Position numbers and translations under genes: made by a program | The notes under the pieces: generated by a model | The model's database searches: none | What the model saw: the letters and a program-made list of their open reading frames with translations, nothing else | Told to the model about the DNA's origin: nothing | In this document: in pieces, positions 1 through 11,285 of the stretch | How the letters are laid out: every line of letters begins with the position of its first letter | How positions within the stretch are numbered: the first letter of the stretch is position 1 | NCBI RefSeq assembly: GCF_000764305.2 | Contig: NW_025932894.1 | Span: 1 to 64,000 of the forward strand | Direction: 5' to 3' | Length of the DNA stretch: 64,000 bases | Source of the DNA: Hyalella azteca | Lineage: Eukaryota > Arthropoda > Malacostraca > Amphipoda > Hyalellidae

Positions 1-109
1 GTTGTGAATTTAGGAAATTTAACGGCTAATATAACTTAACGATTCTCGAAAATAACTTCCAGTTGTTGAAGAAACGGAACAGTGGAAAATATTGAAGCAT
101 AAGGCAACA

Positions 110-930
110 TTTCATACAACTATACCATCATAACAAGTATGTAATTAAGTACTATATATCATTTTTTTCTTACTTCTATACCGTTATTATATTTATATAT
201 ATAATTGGCTACCTTATATCCGTATTTTTCGTACAACTATACCGTTTTAAAAAATATGTAATTAGTTACTTACATCCCTATCTTTTCTTACATCTGTATC
301 GTTATGACAAACATATAGTTCGTAACCTAGCATCCGTATATTTATTATAACTGAATCTTTATGCCAACGATTTAATTGGTTACCTTATATCCGTATTTTT
401 CCTACAAATGTGTCGTTGTACCAAACATCTAATTAGTAGCCTTGCATCCGCATTTTACATAACTGTATCGTTATAACCAAGTTTTTATTAATAGCTACGC
501 ATCCTTATTTCTCTCACTACTGCACCCTTATAAAAATGACGGAATTAGCAACCTTACATCCGTATGTTTCTCACAACTACGCCCTTACAAAAAAAGATAG
601 AATTGGTAATTTTATATCCGCATTTTTCTCACTACTGCACCCTTATAAAAATGACGGAATTGGCAACCTTGCATCCGTATTTTTCTCACAACTACACCCT
701 TACAAAAAAAGATAGAATTGGTAATTTTGCATCCGCATTTTTCTCATAACTGCACCCTTATAATAATGACGGAATTGGCAACCTCGCATCCGTATTTTTC
801 TCAGAACTACACCCTTACAAAAAAAAGATAGAATTGGTAATTTTGCATCCGCATTTTTCTCATAACTGCACCCTTATAAAAAAGACGAAACTGGTAATTT
901 TGCATCAGCATTTTTCTCATAACTGCGCCC
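110..930. repeat. Degenerate ~58-bp satellite array
   Basis: Successive blocks of about 57-60 bp share the order: ACTGCACCCTTATAA-like, GACGGAATTGGTAACC-like, CATCCGTATTTTTCTCA-like. Units between about 510 and 930 are well conserved and alternate between two variants, one with 'aaagatagaattggtaat' and one with 'atgacggaattggcaacc'. Units to the left are progressively more diverged. One further unit lies at 1564-1610, beyond the inserted element at 932-1563. Short open frames through the array are by-products of the repeat. Confidence 0.85.
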
Positions 931-931
931 A

Positions 932-1563
932 CAGGGGCGCATGCCGGAGGCCAGCTTTGCCATACTTCACACTTAGTTCATATTCCATTCCATAGGTAGA
1001 AACGCCAGAGTGCATAACGGCCTATGAAGTCAAGTGCTCAAAGCCATAGAGTCGGATGTCCACAGCCACAAAATAAGCTTGCCAAAGGTAAACATGGCCA
1101 TACTGCATCTGGCCAAACCTCATCTGGCCTAACCTCATCAGGCCTAACCTATGCGAGCTGCAACGTTTCTCCACCCAAACAAACCTGAGCGAACCTAACC
1201 TAACCTCATTGGCTGCACGAAGTTAGAAAGGCGGTCCAAGTGTGCTGGTAGAGCCAGTCATTGGCTGCAAGAAGGTTGTGAGCCGGGACAGCGTGAATAG
1301 GTTAGGCCAGAATAGGTTAGGCCGGAGTAGGTACAGCCGGATGGGGAACTGCCTGCTTATGAGCGAGCATGCTTACGCTGTGGCTGAAGACCTACGGCGC
1401 TATTACCTTGCGGCAGTGTGTTGCTTGTCTGGATTACGGAGTTCAAGCGTAATCTTCGGCTTCTAGTTCTGAGGCTGAGTTAAGTTAATGCACGTTGAAG
1501 CTAGGCGTTGGCTCCAGGGCATATTTAAGAGTAAAATTTGTGGCCTACGGCTGCGCCCCCCTG
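932..1563. mobile_element. Non-autonomous DNA-transposon-like insertion with CAGGGG inverted ends
   Basis: This ~630-bp, GC-richer block interrupts the 58-bp satellite. The left end (932-953) begins CAGGGGCGCATGCCGGAGG. The reverse complement of the right end (1540-1563) begins CAGGGGGGCGCAGCCGTAGG. The ends are therefore imperfect inverted repeats of about 22 bp with small gaps. CAGGGG-type termini are common in hAT elements, but I see no clear 8-bp target-site duplication and no transposase frame, so the superfamily is inferred. The interior (1080-1330) has short copies of CCTAACCT / AGGTTAGG. Confidence 0.5.
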
Positions 1564-1610
1564 CCTACATAAAAAAGACGGAACTGGTAACCTTGCATCC
1601 GTATTTTTCG

Positions 1611-2880
1611 ATGGCATCGTCAAAGCTCCACTCATTGTTGATGCCGAAGGACATGACGACGCACGAGCCCGGGACCGGACCGACGTACGCGTCCATGCAG
1701 ACCGCCTTATCGCCGTCCCTGCCCGCATCCCATGTTACGCCTCCAAACATTTTCTGGCAATAGAATTATTACCATACTACCACATATTATTATAATGCAT
1801 TAAGAGGTTGGTTCATGTCCCGCAGTTGTTGAAATCCAAGTAAAAATTTCTGATTTCTAAGAGTTTAAATAAATTCTACATTGGTCTTACTTTCAAACAA
1901 CTTAGATTTAGGTTTGAGAATTAGTCTGGACATTTGAGCATTTTATTCATGAAAATTTTTACTAAACAAGTGAATAACAACTTATTTCTTTCATTTGAAA
2001 TGAAATTTAGCTCACAATAATATGGCAGCCAGCCGCCTCCGTTATGAACTCGTAGAAGTTATGCCAGTTTAAAGTCGGCGGTGAAGTGGAGTAATTGGAG
2101 GATGACATCATCTTCTCCCTTTCTACGTGTTGGATGATCTTCTTCTCTTCGTCCACGGGAAGGGAGATCTTCTCTTCGTCTACGTGAGAAGGTATCTTCT
2201 TTTCCCCTTTAACGCGAAAAGCTTTCTTCCTTTTTCCCTCGTTTCCCTTGATCCCTTTCTCCCCTCGCCCTTGAGTCTCGTCTCCTGGCTGGCTGAGCTT
2301 GAGGTGCTTTTGGTCGAACTGAGACTCTGTGTCATCTGTAAATTTCAAGTAATTGAAATTTTGCATTAATTTGTAAAAAGTGTATAAAATGCTGGTAATT
2401 TTGGCATTAATGTCTGGCACTGGTATGCAAAGAATTTAGTTTACATACAACTAAAGACTTGAATAAGAATTTCAAAAGTTCTTGATGGAATGGGAAGGTT
2501 AATTTTCAAGCGAAGAAAATCATATCAGTCTCTCTCAATTAGAAATTTAATTTTTCTACTATCGAATAACTCGTCTCTATAAAATATTAATTGCAATTTC
2601 AGCAAAATTAACTAATGGGTTTTTGTTCTCTGCTGTACTACTTTATTCACACTGACATGACAGCAATTTAAATAAATTCTTGAATACATACACAGTTTTT
2701 TAGATTACCTTATACAGGTTATTCAATATATAAAATGTTAATGGGAATATCTGAATTCATCAAACAAAACATTTACTAGTCATTCACCTCCGTATACCTA
2801 CTCAGAGAAACGAGTTAGACCTTGTCCAAATCTTGATGCACTCTTTGGAATTGTGTGGGACATTCAGTTTGAGCCGACAA
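1611..2880. other. Low-complexity AT-rich DNA with one unproven minus-strand open frame
   Basis: The only notable content is a minus-strand open frame at 2420-2007 (137 codons). It is rich in Lys and Glu in its middle and carries three imperfect copies of a V-D/E-E-K motif, which come from an imperfect ~30-bp CTTCTCTTCGTC repeat at 2120-2240. It has no recognised domain, and the repeat may be what keeps the frame open. A real exon is possible but unsupported. Confidence 0.3.
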
Positions 2881-2881
2881 A

Positions 2882-3203
2882 AATGCGTATCAATGCAAAA
2901 ATGCGTATCAATGCGTATCAATGCTAAAAATGCGTATCAATGCGTATCAATGCTAAATACTTATCAATGCGTATCAATGCTAAAAATGCGTATTAATGCG
3001 TATTAATGCTATCAATGCGTATCAATGCAAAAATGCGTATCAATGCGTATCAATGCCATCAATGCGTATCAATGGTAAAAATGCGTACCAATGCAAAAAT
3101 GCGTATCAATGCAATGCTAAAAATGCGTATCAATGCTACAAAAATGCGTACCAATGCAGAAATGTGTATCAATGCAATGCTAAAAATGCGTATCAATGCA
3201 AAT
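2882..3203. repeat. Minisatellite of ATGCGTATCAATGC units
   Basis: The core ATGCGTATCAATGC is repeated about 18 times, separated by variable A-rich spacers (aaaa, taaaa, tacaaaa). It is open in two forward frames because the units lack stops, giving Asn/Ala/Tyr-rich pseudo-proteins. There is no start context or domain. Confidence 0.9.
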
Positions 3204-3204
3204 C

Positions 3205-3440
3205 TTATAATCGATATTTAACACTCTTCAAACTCTCCAGTTGATCTGAAATTGTGCACACTTGCGTAAAGTTGGAGACAATGCATGAAACTATTGAAAG
3301 AATAAATAATTTTGAAAATTAATTTTTTAATATTTGAAAATAAAATTATAAATTCATTGTACATGTGTAACATCGGAGACACTGGATTCTTCAGAAGTGT
3401 TGTATGTAAAAAGTAATTTTTAAACGCATATTATTTAAAG
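3205..3440 (+). repeat. Dispersed repeat family, copy 1 (TGCACACTTGCGTAAAG family)
   Basis: It is clearly homologous to two adjacent copies at 19788-19950 and 19952-20215. Shared landmarks are 'tcttataat.gatatttaacac', 'gcacacttgcgtaaagttgg', 'attgaaagaataaataattt', 'attcattgtacatgtgtaac' and a terminal 'taatttttaaacgcatat'. It has no coding potential. It abuts the preceding minisatellite directly. The class is unknown. Confidence 0.75.
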
Positions 3441-3756
3441 ATAGGCTCAATAATTTTTCACACTATAGCTTATTCTATACCAACATTAGAAACAATTTTT
3501 TTCTAATATCCTCAAGAAATGTCATTGTACCGTTTATTTACCGAACGATGCTTACAATGGTAAAATAATATGATAGCGAGTGCTTGACGTTAGTTGCAGT
3601 GAAAGACCATATCGGTCTCACATCTAATTTATTCACATGCAGTTGCTAGACGTACTTTATGAACAGATGTTCACATTGATTGATATTAACAGGTGTGCAA
3701 GTTGAGCAACTTCAACTTCAACTCCTTTGTGAAGACACGGTTGCAACGACAGAGTT

Positions 3757-4470
3757 ATGATGTCGAAGTCGACAATGGAAAAAGATTTAGGAGTTAATAT
3801 CGACAATGAGTTGAAATTTTCTAAGCATATTGAAGGTCAAGTTAATAAAGCCAATAAACGACTTGGACTGATCAGACGCTCTTTCGAGTTCCTAGATGCA
3901 GAAGTGATGAAGCAGTTGTTTGTTGCTGTCGTGCGCCCGAACCTAGAGTTTGGAAACGTCGTGTGGTCACCGAAACTTGAAAAGGACAGAAATTTAATAG
4001 AGAGTGTTCAAAGACGTGCAACAAGGATAATTCCGGGCTTGAAACGCAAGTCCTATGAGGAAAGATTAAAGATTATGAAGCTTCCAAGCCTCAGTTATCG
4101 ACGTCTGCGTGGGGACCTCATTGAAGTACACAAGTATACTCATGGCTTATACAAGGTTCCAGAAGGATTACTAGAATTTGAAACAAGAATCAACACCAGG
4201 GGCCACAGCTATAAACTAAAAAAAACTGCGTTGTAACATATCCATGCGACAACATTTCTTCTCGCTTCGAGTCACCGACATGTGGAACAGCCTCCCTGAT
4301 AGTATCGTTGACGCTCCGAGTTTGAACGCCTTCAAGAACAGACGAAGCTATGCAGAAGCATATGTTCAGTCTTAAAATGCCTAGCAAATTACGGACCAGG
4401 CAATAAGTCCAGCAGCTATCTCAATCAATCGTCAGCTATGGAACGATCGGGTTCCAAAGGCCGGATCCAT
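3757..4470 (+). pseudogene. 5'-truncated CR1/L2-type LINE: reverse-transcriptase C-terminal region
   Basis: The 159-codon frame at 3757-4236 carries hallmarks of the C-terminal (thumb and downstream) part of CR1/L2/Jockey-like reverse transcriptases: EKDLGV near residue 8, LKFSKHI, VRPNLEFGNVVWSP near residue 61, ESVQRRATR near residue 83, and YRRLRGDLIEV near residue 115. An oligo-A run near 4217-4224 has shifted the frame, giving a premature stop at 4234-4236. The expected continuation (FFSLRV, MWNSLPDS, FKNRR motifs) is readable in the +1 frame to a stop at 4373-4375. The catalytic core upstream is missing, so the copy is dead. Positions 4375-4468 are nearly identical to 32395-32488, the 3' end of a second copy. 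Confidence 0.9.
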
Positions 4471-5495
4471 GAATGAATGAATAATGATATATAGTGATGA
4501 TTGAATGATATCTGGTGATGAATGAATGCTATCTAGTGAATGATTGATATCTCCTGAAGGGATGCTCTCTAATGAATGAATGATATCTCGTGAATGAATG
4601 GCATCTAGTGAATGAATGTTATATCGTTGATTTATGATAGATAGATACTGAATGATATCTAGTGAATAAATGATATCTCGTGAATGAATAATATCTAGTG
4701 AATGAATGATATCTCGTGAATGAATGATATTTCGTGAATGAATGGCATCTTGTGAATGTATGCTATCTCTACTTGATGAATGATATATAGATAATGAATG
4801 GTATATAGTGAATAAATGATATCTCGTGAATGAATAATATCTAGTGAATGAATGATATCTAGTTAATAAATGGTATCTAGTGAATGTATGATATCTAGTG
4901 AATGCATTTTATCTCGAAAATGAATCTAGTGAATGAATGATATCTAGTTAATGAATGATGTCTCGTGAATGAATAATATCTAGTGAATGAATGATATCTA
5001 GTTAATGAATGATATCTAGTGAATGCATGATATCTAGTGAATGCATTTTATCTCGAGAATAATCTAGTGAATGAATGATATCTAGTTGATGAATGGCATC
5101 TAGTGAATGCATGATATCTAGTGAATGAATGATATATAGTGAACGATATTAGTGCGTGAATGAATGATATCCAGTGAATGAATGATATCTAGTTGATGAA
5201 TGGCATCTAGTGAATGCATGATATCTAGTGAATGAATGATCTATAGTGAACGATATTAGTGCGTGAATGAATGATATCCAGTGAATGAATGATATCTAGT
5301 GATTGGTTTATGTTTACGCGCCGATTTTCAGGCTGAATGAAGTTCAACAAAAGTGCAAGTCATGAAAAATTGCAACCATAATTAACCTGGAAGTTCCCCG
5401 ACGCAATGATTAACCTGCTATGAATGAATGTTATATCGTTGATGAATGATATATAGATACTGAATGATATCTAGTGAATAAATGATATCAATGAC
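4469..5495. repeat. ~1 kb satellite of 18-bp GAATGAATGATATCTAGT units
   Basis: The array starts directly at the GGATCC that ends the recognisable LINE 3' region, first as (ATGA)n and then as 18-bp units. Variant units (tgatatctcg, tggcatctag, tgatatatag) recur in blocks, and a block of roughly 100-125 bp at 5075-5200 is repeated immediately after. A 110-bp non-repeat segment (about 5303-5415) interrupts it before the last units at 5418-5495. Confidence 0.9.
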
Positions 5496-5612
5496 ACGAA
5501 AGTGTTCAATTGTATAAGTTGTGATCATGGAACCTGATCGCTTCATTCATTTAATTTAATTTCATTCATTATGCAAATGAAATGAATGGTACACAGAGAA
5601 AAATGACAGGCT

Positions 5613-5905
5613 CATATTGTCCAAATGGTGACATATTTTCTAATCCACGTCGTGACCAGGGGCCATTCTTTCAAAATTCGCTAAGTGAACGTAAGTACTT
5701 ACGCTCTATTTTCTTGTCTATGATTGGTGGATTTTGCTTGAAAGGCCGTTAATGATTGGCTGATGAACTTACGATCTCTTAACTTTTTTTGAAAGTATGG
5801 GCCCCAGAGAACGCACGTAGCACTTATACGCCAAAACTGGGTCAGGATGACCCACAGAATAGCAATAATTGTATCGCTACATGAACAAAATGTCACTTTG
5901 TAGAG
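5613..5905. repeat. Dispersed repeat (GTGGGTCATCC family) split by an inverted-repeat element
   Basis: The flanks of the element at 5660-5804 match other loci. They have 'gtccaaatggtgacatattt' on the left and 'gggtcaggatgacccacag' on the right, the latter in inverse orientation. Related segments occur at 14478-14640, 11878-11960 and 35143-35225, sharing 'TCCAAATAG.GAAACA', 'CACTTTTGTGGGTCA' and 'GCGCATCA' words. The class is unknown. Confidence 0.5.
5660..5804 (+). mobile_element. MITE-like element M2, copy 1
   Basis: This is a 145-bp element starting GGGCCATTCTTTCAAAA and ending TTTTGAAAGTATGGGCCC, so the ends are inverted repeats. The similarity extends inwards to about 40 bp (CTAAGTGAACGTAAGTACTTACG against the complement of the GATGAACTTACGATCTC side). 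Three further copies lie at 19270, 19416 and 60402. It is non-coding and non-autonomous. Flanking CAG may be a short target duplication. Confidence 0.8.
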
Positions 5906-6379
5906 GGATAGGTTAATTATTAATGATCAATAATGTGTGTTATCTTGATGTACGGTATATAGGAAAATGATATATTTAATTAGGATGTAAAAGTTGTAAG
6001 ATTGTTTTAGAAAGAATCGTAGCTTTGCTGACTGGTGTCGTACGAACGGATTCATTCGGATTTTAGAGAGCGGACAGTAAGGATCCCTCTATTCGGCCTG
6101 TATATGTCTTGCTCCAGATTGTCTCGATTAACTTTGTAACCTTGCTCAATTTTATATCTGTGTTATGGTGTTGGATTTTAAGTATATCTTGACGAGAAAA
6201 GACTTTTATTCTTGACAACAGTTCATGCGAACCTGGTGGTCCACAATAACTTATTTCTCTGAGTGTACACACTGAACAGTTCATGTTTATTCAGGGGCAA
6301 CTCACTTGTTCGTAGTCGTGTCAGCGCCGATTTGCCGCCCCATCTGAATAATCGAGACGTGAAATTACTCAACTTCTTA
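5906..6379. other. AT-rich non-coding DNA
   Basis: No supported feature. Minus-strand frames at 6063-6414 are short and have no recognisable domain. Confidence 0.5.
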
Positions 6380-6482
6380 TTCTTCATTAAATACTTAAAA
6401 AGGTTTTCTTTCATTCTTAATTAAATATTTAACAAAGGTTTTCCTTTATTCTTAATTAAACATTTAAAAACTGTTTTCCTTA
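6380..6482. repeat. 35-bp tandem triplication
   Basis: Three copies of a 35-bp unit (TTAATTAAATATTTAA followed by GGTTTTCC) are seen, with GTTTTC landmarks at 6402, 6437 and 6472. Confidence 0.8.
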
Positions 6483-6994
6483 AAACATTCCTTCTAACGC
6501 ACATGGCAAATATAACAAAATATATTTAAAGTAAGGTAGCACTTAAGTTGGGTAATTAATTAACAAACATTGCTACTAAAATTAATTGCAATCTAATTTA
6601 AACTAGAATTTGCATTTAGAAAAGTACAATAAAACGGCTGTAATTTTGTTTTGTCTAACGTAAATTAATGAAGCAGTGCTGTCATTCATTGTGAAGTAAG
6701 TGCTGTCATTCATAAGTTCCAGTGTGAAGTAATGCGAACTTACTTGTAATTCATGTAAATAATCATGAAGGTTACAACCATCGCCATAGCGACCATCTGC
6801 ACGAGACGGCCTTGAATGATGAAGATTCTTGAACACAACATAATCTTTGTTATTTTCACTTCTGTATATATATTCGTAACACTTCTATGTACTCTTCTCA
6901 CTTCTAAATGTTCCTATTACTTCTATTTATTCTTTCCACTTCTATATATTTTTTATTATTTTTATAGTTCTTTGTTATTTATCCCACAATGTAC

Positions 6995-7082
6995 ATAAGT
7001 TGGAGTTTATATAACAGTTAGAATAAGTTGGGGTTAATATAACAGTTGGAATAAGTTGGGGTTAATGTAACAGTTGGAATAA
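6995..7082. repeat. 28-bp tandem repeat
   Basis: Just over three copies of ATAAGTTGGGGTTAATATAA-CAGTTGGA, with unit starts at 6995, 7023 and 7051. Confidence 0.85.
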
Positions 7083-7714
7083 TGCGAGTTAATTATAACA
7101 AATATTGCCACGTCAGTCGGGAGATGAAGAGAATTGAGTATGAACCATTCCCCACTGAAGTGCAGTTCACTCTGAAGTATTCCAAATGAAATTAACGAGT
7201 GATGGCTACACACTCACGATCGCAGGTGTGAGAGAGAGTCAGCTGCGTTCATCGAGTAAACATCTCTAGTGTCTATCGCCCTTGATTCCGTTAAGTTAAC
7301 CGGTAAATAATCGCCTATAAGTCACATATTACTTGATCTTGGACTACTATAATATATACCACGAGTATATTTAGTGAAGGGTCCTTCTAGCGTCAAGAAC
7401 CCGGCTGGCTTTCTCTCCCCTCCCCCTCCTCTTCTCTTCATGAGAAGAGGCAGTAGGTAGGAGTAGGTTTGTGAGCCAGCCAAGGTTAGGTAGTTAGAAT
7501 TCTTGCATTGCATTTAAACATTTTTATCTTTTTCTGATTAAGGCTGAATTATTCTATTGAAACCTTGGCTACATCATTGTGTAACTTGTCATCTGCACTT
7601 ATTATTATTTTTTGTATTATTAATATTTTGTCATCTTTTAGAATCAATCATATACTGCAAATGTCATGTGTTAAGTTTATGTTACATGTCCCAAACCAAT
7701 TAGGTAGAACTCCT

Positions 7715-7806
7715 GTAGCTATTGCTAAGTAGATCACAGCCGCTGTTGCTAAGTAGATTACAGCGGCTATTGCTAAGTAGATCACAGCGGCTATTGCTAT
7801 TGCTAT
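7715..7806. repeat. 24-bp minisatellite (GTAGATCACAGCGGCTATTGCTAA), block 1
   Basis: About four units. The same repeat family forms a larger block at 9757-10022, 2 kb downstream, so the two were once contiguous or one seeded the other. Confidence 0.85.
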
Positions 7807-7964
7807 AATAATTGTCACATAAAAGTCTCATTTAATTAATTTAACCTGGGAACAATATATCCGCTGTTGCATTCAGGTTATTCAATTAATGGCGTCAGTC
7901 TTTCAACTATGAGTTGTCATATGTGGAAAGAAAATTACGAGACGCTGTTTTATGCCTATTTATA

Positions 7965-8097
7965 AGCGCATTTTCTCATTTATGGAACAAATGCACTATT
8001 GTGCTCGCCATGTCCGTCTGTCCGTCCGTGACTTCACGTTTTCGTAGACGAGAAAATGCGCTCTCTGTCACTCACTGCAGTGAGTACTGAGTTATTT
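7965..8097 (+). mobile_element. Microsatellite-bearing inverted-repeat element M1, copy A
   Basis: The element runs from AGCGCATTTTCT to AGAAAATGCGCT (12-bp inverted repeats). Inside are ATTGTGCTCGCCATGTCC and a CCGT/CTGT tetranucleotide tract. After the right repeat comes a constant tail with the 18-bp palindrome CACTCACTGCAGTGAGTG and TACTGAGTTAT. Seven copies of this ~130-165-bp family occur in the window (A-G). It is non-coding. Confidence 0.8.
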
Positions 8098-9756
8098 TTT
8101 TTATAATTTTTTTGTGAAAAATGAAACTCAGGAATATGACATTAATAATTTTGTGCTTAGCGATTTTAAAAATAGCGCTTCTTGAAAACGAGAACTTCTG
8201 AAGAGGATCGGTTCCGCTCTTTGGTGCAAGCTTAGATATAAAATAAAAATATAAAATGAAAACCTATTTCTCAAGCCTCAAGAGTTCTTTTCTCTGCGAA
8301 ATAAAATTATTAACTTTAATGTAATATTTCATCGTAATTCAATACCGTTTGATCAGCAAAACATTTTTAGAACTCAAGCATGCGTTATAATAAAGTATGT
8401 TTTTTCAGCTTACAAAACAAGTCTAACTTCAAACTATATTATTTAGCAAAACGTTAGGACATTATTCTAAAAAACCATGCAGGGTCAGAATAACATAATT
8501 GAATTGATTGAATAAATAATAGATTAGGAAATTTCATAGAATAAACTCTACTCTAAATCATCTCTACTCTCAGTGAAATGAGGGAGCGTTTGTCTCAATC
8601 GTGATGAACTTCTTGACGGTGTGTTTGTCAGATAATATTATTATTTGATGACTCTGAGTTTTTGTTTGTAAAATGTGAGTAATATCAGCCATAAGAATGG
8701 CGGAAATACTGATGAACAAAACGATCAATTTAACATTCAACTAATTTACATTCATGAAAATAATCTTAATACTTGACGATGACAAAATTGCAATGAATTC
8801 AAAACAATCATTAAATCAGTCACATTTTACGTGCAATTTATTCACAGTTTATGGTGAAAAAAACAGAGATGCCAAGCTGTTGTTTTTTGAAGCTTCATCG
8901 GCCAGATTTTAAAAGGACAAATGAATGAGCAATGCATGTTGCCCTGGACCACATCATGGCTGTGATGTACGGACTCCCTGCCAACAACATGCTGAGTATT
9001 TTAGTAAAAAGGCAGTCCGAGAGCTTAAAATTATTCGTTTGCGTTAAACAAATGCTCCTGAAATGTTGATTGGAGTCTCAAACTTCGTGCGAGATCCATG
9101 GTCATAAAGGCAGTTGTGGGCTTCAAGACTGACACTGAGTTAACCAAGACTTCAAACTTGTTGCTCTGTCACTGTTTTTGACGATGCTTTCTAAGTTTAA
9201 AGTTGTAACTTTTTAATTAACCCTGACGCAAAATTTTTAATCCTTATTTAAGGACTTTCTCTGTCTAGAAGATTTTTATGACCGGAGAGTTTTGGAAGAA
9301 CTATGAACATTAATGTAAGTCAATTTATAACATGGAGTTGAGGAACTCTAGTCAACCATTATTTATAAACACGTGGCAACTTAGCAGCGCTTTGCAACGA
9401 ACACAAAAACACTGATGAACAAAATGGTCGTCTCTCAACATGAGATGTTCAGCCTTTTTTTAAAGGACTAAACAATTCTCTTTAAATTTAGTCAAGTGCC
9501 TCAAGGCTCCACTGAAAAATAGAGGGAAAATATTTACTGCTTATTCTGGGTGCCTTGAGGACGTAGTAAATAAATGCATAAAATAGAGCGGTCAGTAAAA
9601 GTGAACTAAGCTTAGAAGATTTCCCTCGGGGGGTCCTTAAAAAACTCTGATTGAGGGGAGCTTCTGCCCTCTGCGAGGGCGAGCATGGACATGGAACGCG
9701 ACTTTAACCCTCTACCGCCTGACATGAGTAACCGGAGCAATATTGTGTCTATGATG
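8098..9756. other. AT-rich non-coding DNA
   Basis: I see no gene, array or recognisable element in this stretch. Confidence 0.5.
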
Positions 9757-10022
9757 AAGTAGATCACAGCGGCGGTTGTTAAGTGGACCACAGTGACGAT
9801 TCCTAATTTAGTAGATCACAGCGGCGATTGCTAAGTAGATCACAGAGGCGATTTCTAAGTAGATCACAGCCGCTATTGCTATGTAGATCACAGCGGCTAT
9901 TGCTAAGTAGACCACAGCGGCGATTGCTAAGTACTGTAGATCACAGCGGCGGTTGCTAAGTAGACCACAGTGGCGATTGCAAAATAGATCACAGTAGCGA
10001 TTGTTAGTAGATCACAACGGCT
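9757..10022. repeat. 24-bp minisatellite (AGATCACAGCGGCTATTGCTAAGT), block 2
   Basis: About 11 units with variants (ggcggttg, ggcgattg, gacgattc). Same family as 7715-7806. The AGATCACAGC word also forms a perfect hairpin at 12387-12410. Confidence 0.9.
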
Positions 10023-11045
10023 GACGCAGTCTATAGCAACTGCCGCCTGTGATGATAATCGTTGCCTTGAAAACCAAGCAGTCCATTATATTTTGTACGG
10101 TCCAGTAACGGAACACTAGTGAGCTTGAAAAATTCTCGGTGAAGTCGGAATCGGAATATATTAAGTGGCGAGGTAGCATTTTGCAAATAAGGTTAAATAT
10201 CAGTATGATATTAAAATATTGCGATAGATCGTATTAACATACGAATAAATTTTTAAGTCATAGATCAAGAAATGAACAAGAGCCGCTCATGAAGTCGAGA
10301 TTCTGAGGAAAATCCTTCCGGCAATATATCGGATATCACAATAACGAAATTTTAATTAATGATAAAAAGCAGTGGCTAAAATAAAGACAAGAAATAAGAC
10401 TTTGTGTAGACAAAATACGGCACGGGAAGACCAGGTGATGTCTGTGATGTCTCTTGCAGTGACTACTTATTTTTTGATCAAGTCATCACAAAATTGGAGC
10501 AGCAGACACCTCTGAACAAAATACCTGGCACTGAAAATAAAATGCGTGATGCGTCATGAGACATGTAATCTTCCAAAAAAATCCATTTAAAAATCTATTC
10601 CAAATTCCATTGGCGCATTCAAGTTTTTTTAAACAGTTAATTGGACACATCAAATTTCCTCGACTATTCAAAGATTTGGTATTAAATCTTTCAAAATAAT
10701 AACCAATCGCCAAGATAATGTCAGAGGTTACTGTATAATGCTAAAGATTTTTATGTAAAGATTTTTCACAAACCGCATTTATCGTTTATCTCTGACTACT
10801 TTATTATTATGAGTTCTCATAGCTTACATGCTGATCCGACCTTTTGTATAGGGAAGGAGATTGACTTTTTGGAGGAGATTTATGACTCATTTAATTGTTC
10901 GTAGGCCATGTAGCAGTTCCCACAATAGTTCATTGAGTTTACTAGCAAACATTTATACTGTATTTCAATTTCTTATATCTGTTTATCATAGTTTGATTAT
11001 ATGTTCATTTATCGATAGTATTTATTTCATTCATGCAGATACATG
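10023..11045. other. AT-rich non-coding DNA
   Basis: No supported gene. The open frames at 10486-10713 and 10861-11184 lack recognisable domains, and the second runs into the SINE. Confidence 0.5.
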
Positions 11046-11285
11046 GCTACGGCCCAGGGGCCAGTGGTTACAATGGTTACAGTTCAGAGTACCAAGATTG
11101 GCGCAGAGACTCGGGTTCGATCCCAGCTCTGTGCGCCAGTTTCTGGTCAGAATCAGCGAGGAGGCCAGGCGGTTAAGCACATAAAATTGAAGTAGCGAGC
11201 AGCGAGTTCGAGACCTCAACAAGCTGTGAATGTTATGCGATGTCAAAAATCGCTGACAGGCCTACAGCCTAATAAATAAATGCTG
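11046..11285 (+). mobile_element. tRNA-derived SINE with two tandem tRNA-like units
   Basis: Unit 1 has an A-box-like GGCCAGTGGTTACAATGG (about 11056-11076) and a perfect B box GGTTCGATCCC at 11114-11124. Unit 2 has an A-box-like GGCCAGGCGGTTAAGCAC (11163-11180, like tRNA-Leu/Ser) and a B-box-like GAGTTCGAGACC (about 11204-11215). A non-tRNA body follows and ends in AATAAATAAAT. Neither unit is a plausible functional tRNA, because the acceptor and anticodon arms are not complementary. RNA polymerase III transcription is inferred from the boxes. Confidence 0.7.

Noticed and set aside
1080..1335. Telomere-like TTAGG/CCTAA repeats
   Set aside because: Only a few scattered CCTAACCT/AGGTTAGG words, not a tandem (TTAGG)n array.
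11056..11124. Functional tRNA gene
   Set aside because: The A and B boxes are present but the arms do not pair and a second tRNA-like unit plus tail follows. A SINE fits better.
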